From positions 1-58,798 of the forward strand of contig CAZGFQ010000011.1 of the NCBI GenBank assembly GCA_964525185.1: 58,798 bases of DNA. Reading direction: 5' to 3'. Shown piece after piece: positions 1 through 7,411 of the stretch (positions are counted from its first letter, which is position 1; every line of letters begins with the position of its first letter). A program made the position numbers and the translations under genes. The DNA comes from JABHGY01 sp964525185 (GTDB taxonomy: Bacteria > Fidelibacterota > Marinisomatia > Marinisomatales > UBA1611). The notes under the pieces are model-generated. The model was not told the DNA's origin, ran no database searches, and worked only from the letters and a program-made list of their open reading frames with translations.

Positions 1-479
1 CTTTCCAGTTGAAGATAAAGGTTAAATAGACCCATGAATGTATTTAATGTGCCTATTTGAGTTAAAAGCGTATTTGACCACTTTTGCGAAATAAGAATTG
101 TGTCATTTGGTTTTATTTGGATAAATGATGATCGATCCCCTGTTTTAAAAAAGGAATCTAAATTTAATGTATATGTTTTTTCCCCATTTGTGTCTGGCAC
201 TTCTCTAAAAATACGCACTTTTTTCAAATTAGCACCTGTTTTTGGACCTCCAACTATTGAAAGAAGTGTTGCCATATCAATTCCATCATATACAGTGTGT
301 CTTCCAGGACTGTTAACATGTCCCCAAACATTTACAAACATGAGAATATTTCCATTATCATTTGTAATAAATCGTTCACGAGAAACTTGATATGTTTTTG
401 TTTCTAATGATACGTCACTTTGCCCCTGTCCTAACAGGACACTAAATAAGATTATCATTATTAAAATTGTTTTATTCAT
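1..479 (-). CDS. SLBB-domain polysaccharide export protein (3' part beyond window)
   Basis: The minus strand is open from an ATG at 479 to the window edge (159 codons, no stop), so the gene is cut by the window. The first 20 or so residues look like a Sec signal peptide (MNKTILIMIILFSVLLG). Around residues 47-90 there is a SLBB-type segment: VNVWGHVNSPGRHTV, then LLSIVGGPKTGANLKKVRI. SLBB domains form the periplasmic and outer-membrane barrel of Wza-like capsule and exopolysaccharide exporters. A purine-rich AAGAGA stands about 8 nt before the ATG. It follows the CpsB/YwqE-type phosphatase gene on the same strand, a pairing typical of polysaccharide loci. Whether a classical poly_export domain is present cannot be seen, because the rest of the gene is missing. 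Confidence 0.8.
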   Translation of the reverse strand, partial: MNKTILIMIILFSVLLGQGQSDVSLETKTYQVSRERFITNDNGNILMFVNVWGHVNSPGRHTVYDGIDMATLLSIVGGPKTGANLKKVRIFREVPDTNGEKTYTLNLDSFFKTGDRSSFIQIKPNDTILISQKWSNTLLTQIGTLNTFMGLFNLYLQLE

Positions 480-549
480 ATTTATCTCTTTTTCATGTTC
501 CAAATAAAAGAGCCGGGAAAGTTACCGATAATGGAAATTGTGTCCAATA

Positions 550-1347
550 TCATCCCAAACCTAATCTAGAACCTATTTTTTTCCAAATTGACTTATGTGA
601 ACTATAGGTCATTTCATCAAATTCAATGGTAATTTCTTCACCATTTATTACTTTTTTCCCATTATTAAGTAAACCATCCAAAAAGGATTCATCGACAATT
701 GTTTTAGAATATTCAATCGCATCAAATAAACAGAAATTACGCTTTCGATTATTGTGCGCATCAGACCCCATTAATTGGCATAAATGTTTTTGTAAAATTT
801 CATGAGACGATTTTTCTGCATCAGGACCTAACAAACCTAACACACTGCCTGCATCTAATTGAATCAAACACCCCGCTCTCAACCATTGGCGAACAATATC
901 TATATTTTCTTGAACCGGTTTATACCGTTCTGGATGAGCAATAATGGGTGTAACACCTGCCATTTTCAAATTAAATAATTCTTGCTGTGAACCTTCAGGA
1001 ATTTGGTGAGGCTGAAATTCGATTAACATGTATTTGCCATTCCCCATGGTAGCCAGATTGTGATCGGAAAGTTGTACGAGATTTGGTAAATAAAAAACTT
1101 CAGATCCCATATGGATTTTGACAGGAATGGATGCGTTATCTAGTGCTTGTTGTAGTCGTTTTGTTTCTTCAAGGATGCGTTCAATCGAAATATCTTCCAT
1201 TTCAACTTTTGGATGCTGAAAATGGACGGTATTAACAACATCTGTTATTCCTTGCTCAGATGCGGTTCGAAGCATACTAAGTGACATTTCTAAGGATTTT
1301 GAACCATCATCTACTGCTGGTAATACATGATTATGAAAATCGATCAA
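550..1347 (-). CDS. PHP-fold protein-tyrosine phosphatase, CpsB/YwqE type
   Basis: 265 aa. The N-terminus IDFHNHVLPAVDDGS is the metal-binding signature of the CpsB/CapC/YwqE phosphatases, which use a PHP fold with divalent metals and dephosphorylate the tyrosine kinase that controls polysaccharide chain length. Further metal ligands are visible in TPIIAHPERY (about 135-144) and LMGSDAHNN (about 192-200). Length fits the family (about 250 aa). The only usable start is TTG at 1347, exactly where relatives begin with ATG. The tandem-repeat array at 1366-1425 begins just upstream, so the original start region may have been altered. It lies 70 nt upstream of the SLBB export gene and is probably cotranscribed with it. 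Confidence 0.88.
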   Translation of the reverse strand: MIDFHNHVLPAVDDGSKSLEMSLSMLRTASEQGITDVVNTVHFQHPKVEMEDISIERILEETKRLQQALDNASIPVKIHMGSEVFYLPNLVQLSDHNLATMGNGKYMLIEFQPHQIPEGSQQELFNLKMAGVTPIIAHPERYKPVQENIDIVRQWLRAGCLIQLDAGSVLGLLGPDAEKSSHEILQKHLCQLMGSDAHNNRKRNFCLFDAIEYSKTIVDESFLDGLLNNGKKVINGEEITIEFDEMTYSSHKSIWKKIGSRLGLG

Positions 1348-1365
1348 ATCTTGATTAGATTAAAA

Positions 1366-1505
1366 GATGGTGAGATGAAAGATGGTAAGATCAAAGATGG
1401 AAAGATCAAAGATGGAAAGATAAAAGAATTAAGAATAAAAGGTACCAAGATAAATGAGATAAAGATCAAAAATAAAAGAGCTAAAGACATCAAGATAAAA
1501 GAGCT
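1366..1505. repeat. 15-nt tandem repeat (four units, then degenerate AAGATAAA-rich tail)
   Basis: Four consecutive 15-nt units fill 1366-1425: variants of GATGGAAAGATCAAA with one to three differences. They decay into AAGATAAA-like words up to about 1505. The array fills the space between the four-helix-bundle gene stop (1511) and the phosphatase start (1347). Because 15 is a multiple of 3 and the units contain no stop, the plus strand has a spurious open frame (KIKDG repeated). The same vocabulary appears inverted on the other side of the four-helix gene, around 1876-1912. Confidence 0.85.
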
Positions 1506-1510
1506 ACTAA

Positions 1511-1864
1511 TCATATATTCTCTTTTTTTCGACCAGAAAATATTTTACCAAAAATTAGCTTAAGCTCGTTTGCTTCATTTATTAAAATTTCTAATTCTTT
1601 ATAATTTTTTACCCAATTTTGAGATTTAATAATTCTCAACCAATAATGACTCTCTCTAATTTCTCTAAGACTTATTCCAATTTTGTGGTAGAATTCTTTT
1701 TTGGAATGAGTGGCTTGGGATTCTTCATAATTTGCACCCACACTTGTGGCTGATTTGGCTAATTGAGTAATAATCACGTTTGAAATTCTTGTTTTTTCTA
1801 ATGTATTTAACAATTGAATCGAATCCACAGAAAATTTAAATGTTCTGTCGTTTAAATCAGTCAA
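1511..1864 (-). CDS. four-helix-bundle protein, 23S rRNA intervening-sequence (S23/IVS) family
   Basis: 117 aa. The pattern LNDRTFKFSVDSIQLLNTL, then SATSVGANYEESQATHSKKEF, then KIGISLREIRESHYWLRII is that of the small four-helix-bundle family first found in 23S rRNA intervening sequences and related to the Avd protein of diversity-generating retroelements. The biochemical role is unknown; the fold forms a positively charged pentamer that may bind nucleic acid. The start is TTG at 1864, directly after an in-frame TAA, and there is no internal Met. The gene is free-standing here, not inside rRNA. It is framed by complementary AAAGAT-rich repeats and lies inside a polysaccharide locus, which suggests it arrived as a cassette. 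No reverse transcriptase is nearby. Confidence 0.82.
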   Translation of the reverse strand: MTDLNDRTFKFSVDSIQLLNTLEKTRISNVIITQLAKSATSVGANYEESQATHSKKEFYHKIGISLREIRESHYWLRIIKSQNWVKNYKELEILINEANELKLIFGKIFSGRKKENI

Positions 1865-1875
1865 TTAAGTGGCTT

Positions 1876-1948
1876 CTTTGATCTTTCATCTTAGTACTTT
1901 TATCTTTACCATCAGACAAAGCTCCGCCCCGTCAGTCACATGGACTGA
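1876..1948. repeat. inverted flank of the S23 cassette, with hairpin
   Basis: CTTTGATCTTT at 1876-1886 is the exact reverse complement of AAAGATCAAAG at 1401-1411 on the other side of the S23 gene. The neighbouring words up to about 1912 (CTTTTATCTTTACCATC) repeat the left-hand vocabulary in inverted orientation. Just beyond lies a GC-rich patch (1921-1931), then a hairpin TCAGTC-ACATG-GACTGA at 1932-1948 with a 6-bp stem. The GC-rich patch contrasts with the AT-rich surroundings. The whole looks like the 5' boundary of the cassette. Confidence 0.6.
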
Positions 1949-1988
1949 TAAGGTTTTTCATCTCTAATTCCCCAAAATAATGGAAAAT

Positions 1989-3017
1989 TTACTGTCCGTT
2001 TTTCTCCCTATTTACGGTTCGCCAAATCATTTTTTCAACCGCTGGGATAGCATTGATCCACGTGAAATGAACACGTTTATTGGCCAAATCGTATACTCTA
2101 AATATTTCATCAATAAATGTTGGACTCACAAATTCAATAGATTGAAAGTCTATACACACTTCTCTAAAGAGATTTAGGCCGCGTAATACATGATGTGCTT
2201 GTGTACGAGACATTAATTTTTCACCATTTTTTAATAATAATGAAATGGGAATCACCGTTCGATTAAATCCATGAGAATCGCTATCTACAGAATATTCATC
2301 CAACTCTGAATAAAATTCTTTTTTTGAATTTGAACTTATATATAATATTATTTTTGTCCCTGGAGCTTCATCACATTCAGTAAGAGCCCATTCTTTTTGC
2401 CCTTCTTTTCTAGTAAGGCAAAGGCCGTTGGCTTGAATTTTACATACATCAAATAACCGGAGAATAAAGAATAGACTTTCTCCTAAATATTGGTCAGGGG
2501 CAACGGTTGTTTTCCCTTTTACTAAGTCGAAGGCAGCCTGCCAATAGGACGATAATCCATATACATCTTTAATATTTTCAAAACAGCCAATGCCATCATC
2601 TTGAACTGTTATTTGAATTAATTGGGATGTTTGTTTAAATCCAATTGTAGCATGATGTGCATTTGAATGGGATAATATATTATTAAATGCATTTGAAAAG
2701 CCGTATTCGCAAATGGTAGATACATTTTTTGGCAATGGATTTAAATAAGGAAAAATATATTTTACACCAATATTATTTTCATTTATGCTATCTGAAATGG
2801 GTATCAATTTAGAGAAATCAATGGATGGAATAATTTCATAATACCGATCTTTTGTTTTACCATGAACAGCAATTTTCCCATCAAGAATAAGGGAATTTAT
2901 GTGGCGCAATATGCCTTGCCGAGAAATTCCAAATTTCCGGATGGATGTTCTTACGATGTCTTTCTGATGCTCTGAAAGGTTATCTAGTATAAATTTTCTT
3001 ATTTGAGTAGACTGCAC
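1989..3017 (-). CDS. winged-helix / GHKL ATPase / STAS-like (DUF4325) regulator
   Basis: 342 aa in three parts. Residues 1-60 look like a winged-helix DNA-binding domain. Residues about 95-230 are a GHKL (RsbW-like) ATPase, with an N-box region at 104-118, the G1 motif DDGIG at 140-144 and the later GESLFF loop at 179-184. Residues about 265-340 are a STAS-like DUF4325 domain with FQSIEFVSPTFIDEIF. This joins on one chain the kinase-like and antagonist-like halves of a partner-switching module. In the N-box the usual Glu is Asn109 and the usual Asp before His-Ser is Ser116, so kinase activity may be altered. Start is GTG at 3017. It diverges from the upxY-type gene, which suggests regulation of the polysaccharide locus. 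Target unknown. Confidence 0.75.
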   Translation of the reverse strand: MQSTQIRKFILDNLSEHQKDIVRTSIRKFGISRQGILRHINSLILDGKIAVHGKTKDRYYEIIPSIDFSKLIPISDSINENNIGVKYIFPYLNPLPKNVSTICEYGFSNAFNNILSHSNAHHATIGFKQTSQLIQITVQDDGIGCFENIKDVYGLSSYWQAAFDLVKGKTTVAPDQYLGESLFFILRLFDVCKIQANGLCLTRKEGQKEWALTECDEAPGTKIILYISSNSKKEFYSELDEYSVDSDSHGFNRTVIPISLLLKNGEKLMSRTQAHHVLRGLNLFREVCIDFQSIEFVSPTFIDEIFRVYDLANKRVHFTWINAIPAVEKMIWRTVNREKNGQ

Positions 3018-3030
3018 GGTAGAATTAATC

Positions 3031-3176
3031 TAATGGCTTTATCAACAAAATGCCAAATAATTATAAACTTTTTAACCTTTTATTATCAACATTTCAGACC
3101 GATTTATCTTCAATAAATAAATATCTATTCCCGTGGATGTTCATACTTAAATTTTATCAATTAAATAAAGCCATTA
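3031..3176 (+). promoter_or_regulatory. 12-bp inverted repeat spanning the upxY leader and start codon
   Basis: TAATGGCTTTAT at 3031-3042 is the exact reverse complement of ATAAAGCCATTA at 3165-3176, whose last base is the A of the upxY ATG. If transcription starts before 3031, the leader would fold so that the start region is base-paired. No convincing Shine-Dalgarno is visible upstream of that ATG. Function is inferred; the repeat itself is plainly there. Confidence 0.45.
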
Positions 3177-3673
3177 TGAAACATTGGATTGCTATATACA
3201 CAAAGCCGAGGCATGAAAAAACCACAGCTGCTGCCTTAGATGAAAAAGGATTTGAAACTTATTTACCCATCGTTCGAGAAAGACGCAAATGGAGCGATCG
3301 AAAAAAATGGGTCGATTTGCCCCTATTTAAATCATATATGTTTGTCAGATGTAAGCCTAAAAATGGGCTATTTGTATTACAAACACCCGGGGTTGTAAAA
3401 TTAATCAAATTTGGTGGTGACATTGCTATTGTTCATCCAGAAACGATTAAAGCGCTTAGGCTTATGATTGAAGGTGGTTATAATCCTACACCCATCGATT
3501 TTTTCATAGTCGGGGATAAAGTAGAAGTTCAGGAAGGTCCTATGAAAGGAATCGAAGGAGAAGTGGTTCGCGTCGATAAGGATGATCGCCTTGTTGTAAG
3601 AGTAGATGCCATTCAACATTCTGTATCGGTCCAAATAAACCGAGGTTTTTTAAAACCAATTAAATCATCCTAA
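3176..3673 (+). CDS. UpxY-type NusG-like transcription antiterminator
   Basis: 165 aa. I chose ATG 3176 because MKHWIAIYTKPRHEK is the family N-terminus; the frame stays open upstream to 3050, but that part has no family resemblance. Residues about 1-95 form the NGN domain (ETYLPIVRERRKW, LFKSYMFVRC). Residues about 113-165 form a KOW domain (VGDKVEVQEGPMKGIEGEV). UpxY/RfaH paralogues of NusG bind RNA polymerase and let it read through long surface-polysaccharide operons, usually acting on the locus they sit in. The polysaccharide genes seen here are divergent, so its target operon may lie elsewhere or beyond the window. LhgO starts 3 nt after its stop and is likely cotranscribed. Confidence 0.87.
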   Translation: MKHWIAIYTKPRHEKTTAAALDEKGFETYLPIVRERRKWSDRKKWVDLPLFKSYMFVRCKPKNGLFVLQTPGVVKLIKFGGDIAIVHPETIKALRLMIEGGYNPTPIDFFIVGDKVEVQEGPMKGIEGEVVRVDKDDRLVVRVDAIQHSVSVQINRGFLKPIKSS

Positions 3674-3676
3674 ATT

Positions 3677-4807
3677 ATGAAACATGATTATTCCATCGTT
3701 ATTATTGGTGCAGGAGTCATCGGCCTGGCGATAGCAAAATCATTAAAAGATAAAGGGATTGATTCTGTACTCATTATTGAAAAAGAAGATCGCATTGGTC
3801 AAGGGACATCTAGTCGGAATAGTGAAGTTATTCATTCTGGCATTTATTACCCGAAAGAGAGTCTAAAAGCACACTTATGCACACAAGGTCGAGATCAATT
3901 ATACACCTTTTGCGAATCCAATAATATTTGGTTTTCCAAATGCGGGAAATTAGTTATTGCTCAAAAAGGCCAAGAAGCACAATTAAACTCTCTTTATCAA
4001 AATGCTATTTCTAATGGCGTTCCAGATTTAAAGATGATTTCAAAATCACAGATTAAAGAAATTGAACCACATGTATCAGCGGATTCCGCCCTTTTTGTTG
4101 GATGTACAGGCATTATTGATTCCCACGGTTTAATGCAATCTTTAAAAGATGAATCTGAAAATGGTGGTCATGATTATTTATTTAACTATGAAGTAACTGA
4201 AGCGAAACAACACAATGACGGTTTTGAAATTCGGGTACAAAATTCGAAAGGTGAATTAGACACAGTAACGACGGATTGGGTGATTAATGCAGGTGGACTA
4301 TCTAGTGACATTATTGCTCATTTCTTGCCACATATCCCAACTGGCACACTTCCAAAACTTCAATTTTCTAAAGGGGAATATTTTAAATTATCATCAAAAT
4401 GGCGTAACCAATTCACCCATCTTGTTTACCCGCTTCCTGACACGAGTCACGACTCCCTTGGGATTCATTTAAGTTTTGATGCATTAGGAAATTCAAAATT
4501 AGGCCCTAGTGCCCATTGGATTAAACGAAACGAAATGCAATTCCACGTTGATGAAACATATAAATCTCAATTTTTTACAGAGGGAAAATCTTATTTACCC
4601 GATTTAGATATAAATGATTTAACACCAGACTTTTCTGGGATACGACCTAAGATTAAAACTCACCATATCCATTTCCATGATTTTTACATCCAACATGAGA
4701 TTGCCAATGCCACTCCTGGTTGGATTAATTTAATTGGTATTGATTCACCGGGATTAACATCATCACTGACCATTGGTAACATGGTATCAGAAATGGTAGT
4801 CGTATGA
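3677..4807 (+). CDS. lhgO: FAD-dependent oxidoreductase, L-2-hydroxyglutarate oxidase (LhgO) family
   Basis: 376 aa, starting 3 nt after upxY. The FAD-binding Rossmann motif is at the N-terminus (IIGAGVIGLAIAKSL), followed by RNSEVIHSGIYYP (about 47-59), which is characteristic of L-2-hydroxyglutarate oxidase/dehydrogenase relatives in the DAO superfamily. A second conserved block, INAGGLSSD, lies at about 203-211, and the C-terminal FAD-binding piece LIGIDSPGLTSSL at about 353-365. These enzymes reoxidise L-2-hydroxyglutarate, a side product of 2-oxoglutarate metabolism, to 2-oxoglutarate. Substrate is assigned by family; a related 2-hydroxyacid or amine is possible. Confidence 0.8.
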   Translation: MKHDYSIVIIGAGVIGLAIAKSLKDKGIDSVLIIEKEDRIGQGTSSRNSEVIHSGIYYPKESLKAHLCTQGRDQLYTFCESNNIWFSKCGKLVIAQKGQEAQLNSLYQNAISNGVPDLKMISKSQIKEIEPHVSADSALFVGCTGIIDSHGLMQSLKDESENGGHDYLFNYEVTEAKQHNDGFEIRVQNSKGELDTVTTDWVINAGGLSSDIIAHFLPHIPTGTLPKLQFSKGEYFKLSSKWRNQFTHLVYPLPDTSHDSLGIHLSFDALGNSKLGPSAHWIKRNEMQFHVDETYKSQFFTEGKSYLPDLDINDLTPDFSGIRPKIKTHHIHFHDFYIQHEIANATPGWINLIGIDSPGLTSSLTIGNMVSEMVVV

Positions 4808-4861
4808 GATTAACCTTTATTAAATTAGCCTAATTAATCATTTTAGAAAGAGAGGATATTA

Positions 4862-5344
4862 ATGAAAAAACAACTTACCTTTGGAGTTACATTATTCATC
4901 TTAGCCCAAAGTTTAATCTATGCACATTGCCAGGTACCATGCGGAATCTATGATGATGCGGCTCGGATTGTACAATTACGGGAAGATTTTGCTACTATTC
5001 AAAAAGCGATGAATCAGATTGCTTCTTTAAACAATAAAAGTGATGCTCAATCCTTAAACCAAGCCACACGATGGATTATGACAAAAGAAACACATGCGAA
5101 TAATATTCAAAATATTGTTTCAAGTTATTTTTTGACACAACGTATTAAAATTAAGTCCGGTAAAGAATTTGATTCCTATGCATCACTTGCTACTTCATTA
5201 CATCAAATATTAGTGTCAGCTATGAAGTGTAAGCAAACGGTCGATATTCAACACGTTCAAATAGGTTTAAACCGAATTGATGCATTCATTGAAATATATT
5301 TTGATGAACATGGAAAAAAACATTTGAAGGAATTGGATCATTAA
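4862..5344 (+). CDS. sodN: nickel superoxide dismutase with N-terminal signal peptide
   Basis: 160 aa. After a hydrophobic leader (residues 1-21) comes HCQVPCGIYDD, the nickel hook of Ni-SOD. Once residue 21 is removed, His1, Cys2, Cys6 and Tyr9 fall exactly where the enzyme needs them. The rest (TKETHANNIQNIVSSYFLTQRI and a C-terminal helix) fits the four-helix Ni-SOD subunit. It disproportionates superoxide to O2 and H2O2 using Ni bound by the free N-terminus. Usually a dedicated peptidase (SodX) exposes His1. Here the site follows ...LIYA, so signal peptidase could do it while exporting the enzyme. No sodX gene is in the window. A good Shine-Dalgarno (GAGAGG) precedes the ATG. The gene stands alone, 54 nt after lhgO. 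Confidence 0.88.
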   Translation: MKKQLTFGVTLFILAQSLIYAHCQVPCGIYDDAARIVQLREDFATIQKAMNQIASLNNKSDAQSLNQATRWIMTKETHANNIQNIVSSYFLTQRIKIKSGKEFDSYASLATSLHQILVSAMKCKQTVDIQHVQIGLNRIDAFIEIYFDEHGKKHLKELDH

Positions 5345-5441
5345 AGGTAGCACTTTGGTAGCAGTGTATTAGCAGATTTTCTGTTATTTATACGTTTTTT
5401 GAAATAATCACTAAACCGTCACTTTTGCTTCAATAAAAAGA

Positions 5442-5477
5442 CAAAGCCTTAATTTCTTGTCCGAAACTAAGGCTTTG
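5442..5477 (-). terminator. rho-independent terminator of selC
   Basis: CAAAGCCTTA (5442-5451) and TAAGGCTTTG (5468-5477) form a perfect 10-bp stem. Read on the minus strand, the stem is followed by TCTTTTTATT, a U-rich tail. It lies 5 nt past the CCA end of the selenocysteine tRNA, so it ends the miaB-lapA-lapB-SPOR-selC transcript. Confidence 0.85.
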
Positions 5478-5482
5478 CTAAA

Positions 5483-5578
5483 TGGCGGGAACGCCTGGGA
5501 ATCGAACCCAGCTCCCGATTCATCACCGGGACAGCGGCTTTGAAGGCCGAGGTGGGCACCAGCCTCACACTCATTCCC
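5483..5578 (-). tRNA. selC: tRNA-Sec (UCA anticodon)
   Basis: 96 nt including an encoded CCA. On the minus strand it opens with GGGAATGA. The anticodon arm CGGC-CTTCAAA-GCCG has anticodon TCA (5541-5543). The variable arm is long, with stem CCCG/CGGG, the T arm is CTGGG-TTCGATT-CCCAG, and the end is CGTTCCCGCCA. The extended acceptor stem (7 pairs visible, eighth mismatched), the 6-bp D stem with one extra A and the long variable arm are tRNA-Sec hallmarks. It inserts selenocysteine at UGA with SelA/SelB and a SECIS element, none of which are in this window. It begins 5 nt after the stop of the SPOR-domain gene, so it is probably cut from that mRNA. A36-A37-A38 makes it a candidate substrate of MiaA/MiaB. 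Confidence 0.93.
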
Positions 5579-5583
5579 AAATT

Positions 5584-6360
5584 TTAAGGACGATACAATA
5601 CTCGGTAATTCATTCCGAGTTTTCTTTTAATTTCTTCTCCCACTTTTTTTGCTTGTTTTTTGCTCCTATACCGAACAATACGAACAGCATTTAGTTTTTT
5701 CCCATTGGATTCTACAGTATGAATTTCAACATTATACCCAATTTGACTGGCTTGTAATTTTAATCGTTCTGCATTATTTATATTTCCGAAAGCTCCTATT
5801 TGCACCGTGTATGGCTTTTTAACAACTTCCTTTTTATGAAGTTTTTTGGGGATAGGTTTCTTTTTTTGGTTTAAATCAAATTCATATTTATTGACTGATA
5901 AGTTCGGGTGAATACTTTTTATATACGAAATCCAATAACGAGCCGAATCACTTTCCCCCGTTGCATCAAAACTGTTTACAAGTAAATCTACTGCTCGTTG
6001 AACATTGTGAGATTGATGGTATTTTAAGGGAATCACTTTAAAATGTTTAGCTGATTGAGAATACAATCCACGAGCAAAATAATATTCACCAACTTTCATT
6101 GCTGCTTCATGCGCAAATTTTGATTCAGGAAATTTTTCCAACAATAATTGATATTGTTTAAGTGCTTCATCTCCATTTGTTGTAATTAAAGCTTTTAGAT
6201 ACCAAACATCTGGATCGTTAGGATATTTAGACATGAGTTCTGGTACCTGCTCTTTGACAGCAACAATTTGCCCTTCATGAATCAAAGAGAGATACATATC
6301 AATATTCTGCGCTTTAATGAAAGTCACAACAATAGCTATCCATATGACTTTTTTAATCAT
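5584..6360 (-). CDS. exported TPR/SPOR-domain protein
   Basis: 258 aa. A short N-terminal hydrophobic segment (IWIAIVVTFIKAQ) is probably a signal peptide. Residues about 20-150 are helical TPR-like repeats (YPNDPDVWYLKALI, FPESKFAHEAAMKVGEYY). A basic linker follows, then a C-terminal SPOR domain (about 183-258, KPYTVQIGAFGNINNAERL). SPOR domains bind denuded glycan strands of septal peptidoglycan, so the protein is likely periplasmic and linked to the cell envelope. It follows the lapB-like gene by 5 nt and is itself followed by selC after 5 nt. Specific role unknown. Confidence 0.8.
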   Translation of the reverse strand: MIKKVIWIAIVVTFIKAQNIDMYLSLIHEGQIVAVKEQVPELMSKYPNDPDVWYLKALITTNGDEALKQYQLLLEKFPESKFAHEAAMKVGEYYFARGLYSQSAKHFKVIPLKYHQSHNVQRAVDLLVNSFDATGESDSARYWISYIKSIHPNLSVNKYEFDLNQKKKPIPKKLHKKEVVKKPYTVQIGAFGNINNAERLKLQASQIGYNVEIHTVESNGKKLNAVRIVRYRSKKQAKKVGEEIKRKLGMNYRVLYRP

Positions 6361-6365
6361 ACAAA

Positions 6366-7406
6366 TTAATGATCCGTTACTTGTTCAATAATATGATCTA
6401 TTTGATGTGAAAGTTCTACAGGGGTTGCACCGTGTAAGGATAATTTTAATTTCATTAATAAACCATGGATACTTGGACTAGAAGCATCTATGGATTGCTC
6501 AATCAATGAAATCGCTGACTGATGTTCACCTTTTTCTTCTAAAACATTAGCTAATTTTGCGACAGCCTCAATATTACTTGAATTTTCATCTAATATACGT
6601 CGATAAAAATTTTCAACTTCACTGTACCGCCCTAAGTCAAATAATGCAGATTCTATTTTAGAAAACACTTTTACACTTTCATCAGGATTTAAATGTGCAA
6701 ATTTTTCCCAACTTTCAATTGCTTTTACTAAATCTCGAGTATCTGAAAATATATTCCCTAAATAATAGTGCGGTAAACCAAAATCCGGAGCATCTTTTAT
6801 TGCCTTTTGAAATAAAGATTTAGCCCCTTTTGTATCACCAGATTCAATCTTTTCTAATCCTTCATATACTTTATACTGAGCAACTTGTAATGGGTTTTTC
6901 TCTTTCGATTGTTTTTGAATAACTTTAGTCCATTGAGTGGCTGTTTTCCAATCACGATCTTTTTCAGCCATTTCAAGAAGAAAATGTACAGCCCAATTAT
7001 TTTTCTTATCTAATTGAAGAATTTGTTCCCCTTCTTTTTTCGCTCTGGAAAGAAGTCCTAATTCATTATAGTCCATTGCAAGGGCTTGATGTATTTCGAT
7101 TCGTAACGGTTTATCTAAATGGGGTCGAACCGTTAAAGATTGATGAATTTTTACTGCTTGTTCCGGGTGTTCTTCTCTTAAAATATTTCCCATTTGCAAA
7201 TAGGCTGTAACATGATCAGAATCTTGCTTCACAACATCCCGTAATAATTTTAATGCATGATTTCGATCAGACCGGACCATAGCATTTAATGCTTCCGTAT
7301 ATAAATATTCTATTTTGGGTGTAGGATCAGACTTAAACCTTAAATAAATAAACAGAATTCCAAGAGCGGCTAACCCAAGGATGATTAATGTAACCCAAAT
7401 ATTCAA
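6366..7406 (-). CDS. lapB: LapB-like membrane-anchored TPR protein
   Basis: 346 aa. One N-terminal membrane helix (residues about 3-23), then TPR units through about residue 330 (HVTAYLQMGNILREE, ALAMDYNELGLLSRA, LPHYYLGNIFSDT, IEAVAKLANVLEEKGEHQSA). This is the layout of LapB/YciM, which tunes lipopolysaccharide synthesis in proteobacteria by presenting LpxC to FtsH. The C-terminal rubredoxin-like metal knuckle of E. coli LapB is absent: there are no Cys pairs. The start is TTG at 7406, 5 nt after the lapA stop, with GGAG about 10 nt upstream. Pairing with lapA supports the name, but function in this lineage is inferred. Confidence 0.72.
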   Translation of the reverse strand: MNIWVTLIILGLAALGILFIYLRFKSDPTPKIEYLYTEALNAMVRSDRNHALKLLRDVVKQDSDHVTAYLQMGNILREEHPEQAVKIHQSLTVRPHLDKPLRIEIHQALAMDYNELGLLSRAKKEGEQILQLDKKNNWAVHFLLEMAEKDRDWKTATQWTKVIQKQSKEKNPLQVAQYKVYEGLEKIESGDTKGAKSLFQKAIKDAPDFGLPHYYLGNIFSDTRDLVKAIESWEKFAHLNPDESVKVFSKIESALFDLGRYSEVENFYRRILDENSSNIEAVAKLANVLEEKGEHQSAISLIEQSIDASSPSIHGLLMKLKLSLHGATPVELSHQIDHIIEQVTDH

Positions 7407-7411
7407 ACTGA

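Noticed and set aside
100..390. Plus-strand open frame near the left edge
   Set aside because: The minus strand of the same region encodes a recognisable SLBB export protein with signal peptide.
1366..1505. CRISPR array
   Set aside because: Units are 15 nt, contiguous, without spacers, and no cas genes are near.
1327..1563. Open frame on the plus strand encoding KIKDG-type repeats
   Set aside because: It is the translation of the 15-nt tandem array plus the ends of two minus-strand genes; the lack of stops follows from the repeat unit, and there is no ribosome site or family.
1511..1864. Diversity-generating retroelement (Avd-like gene)
   Set aside because: The protein fold is shared, but there is no reverse transcriptase or template/variable repeat pair in the neighbourhood.
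3050..3175. N-terminal extension of the UpxY protein
   Set aside because: The extra 42 residues lack family similarity, and the ATG at 3176 matches the usual NGN-domain start.
5482..5694. Open frame beginning MAGTPGNRTQLP
   Set aside because: It is the antisense of tRNA-Sec and of the SPOR gene end.
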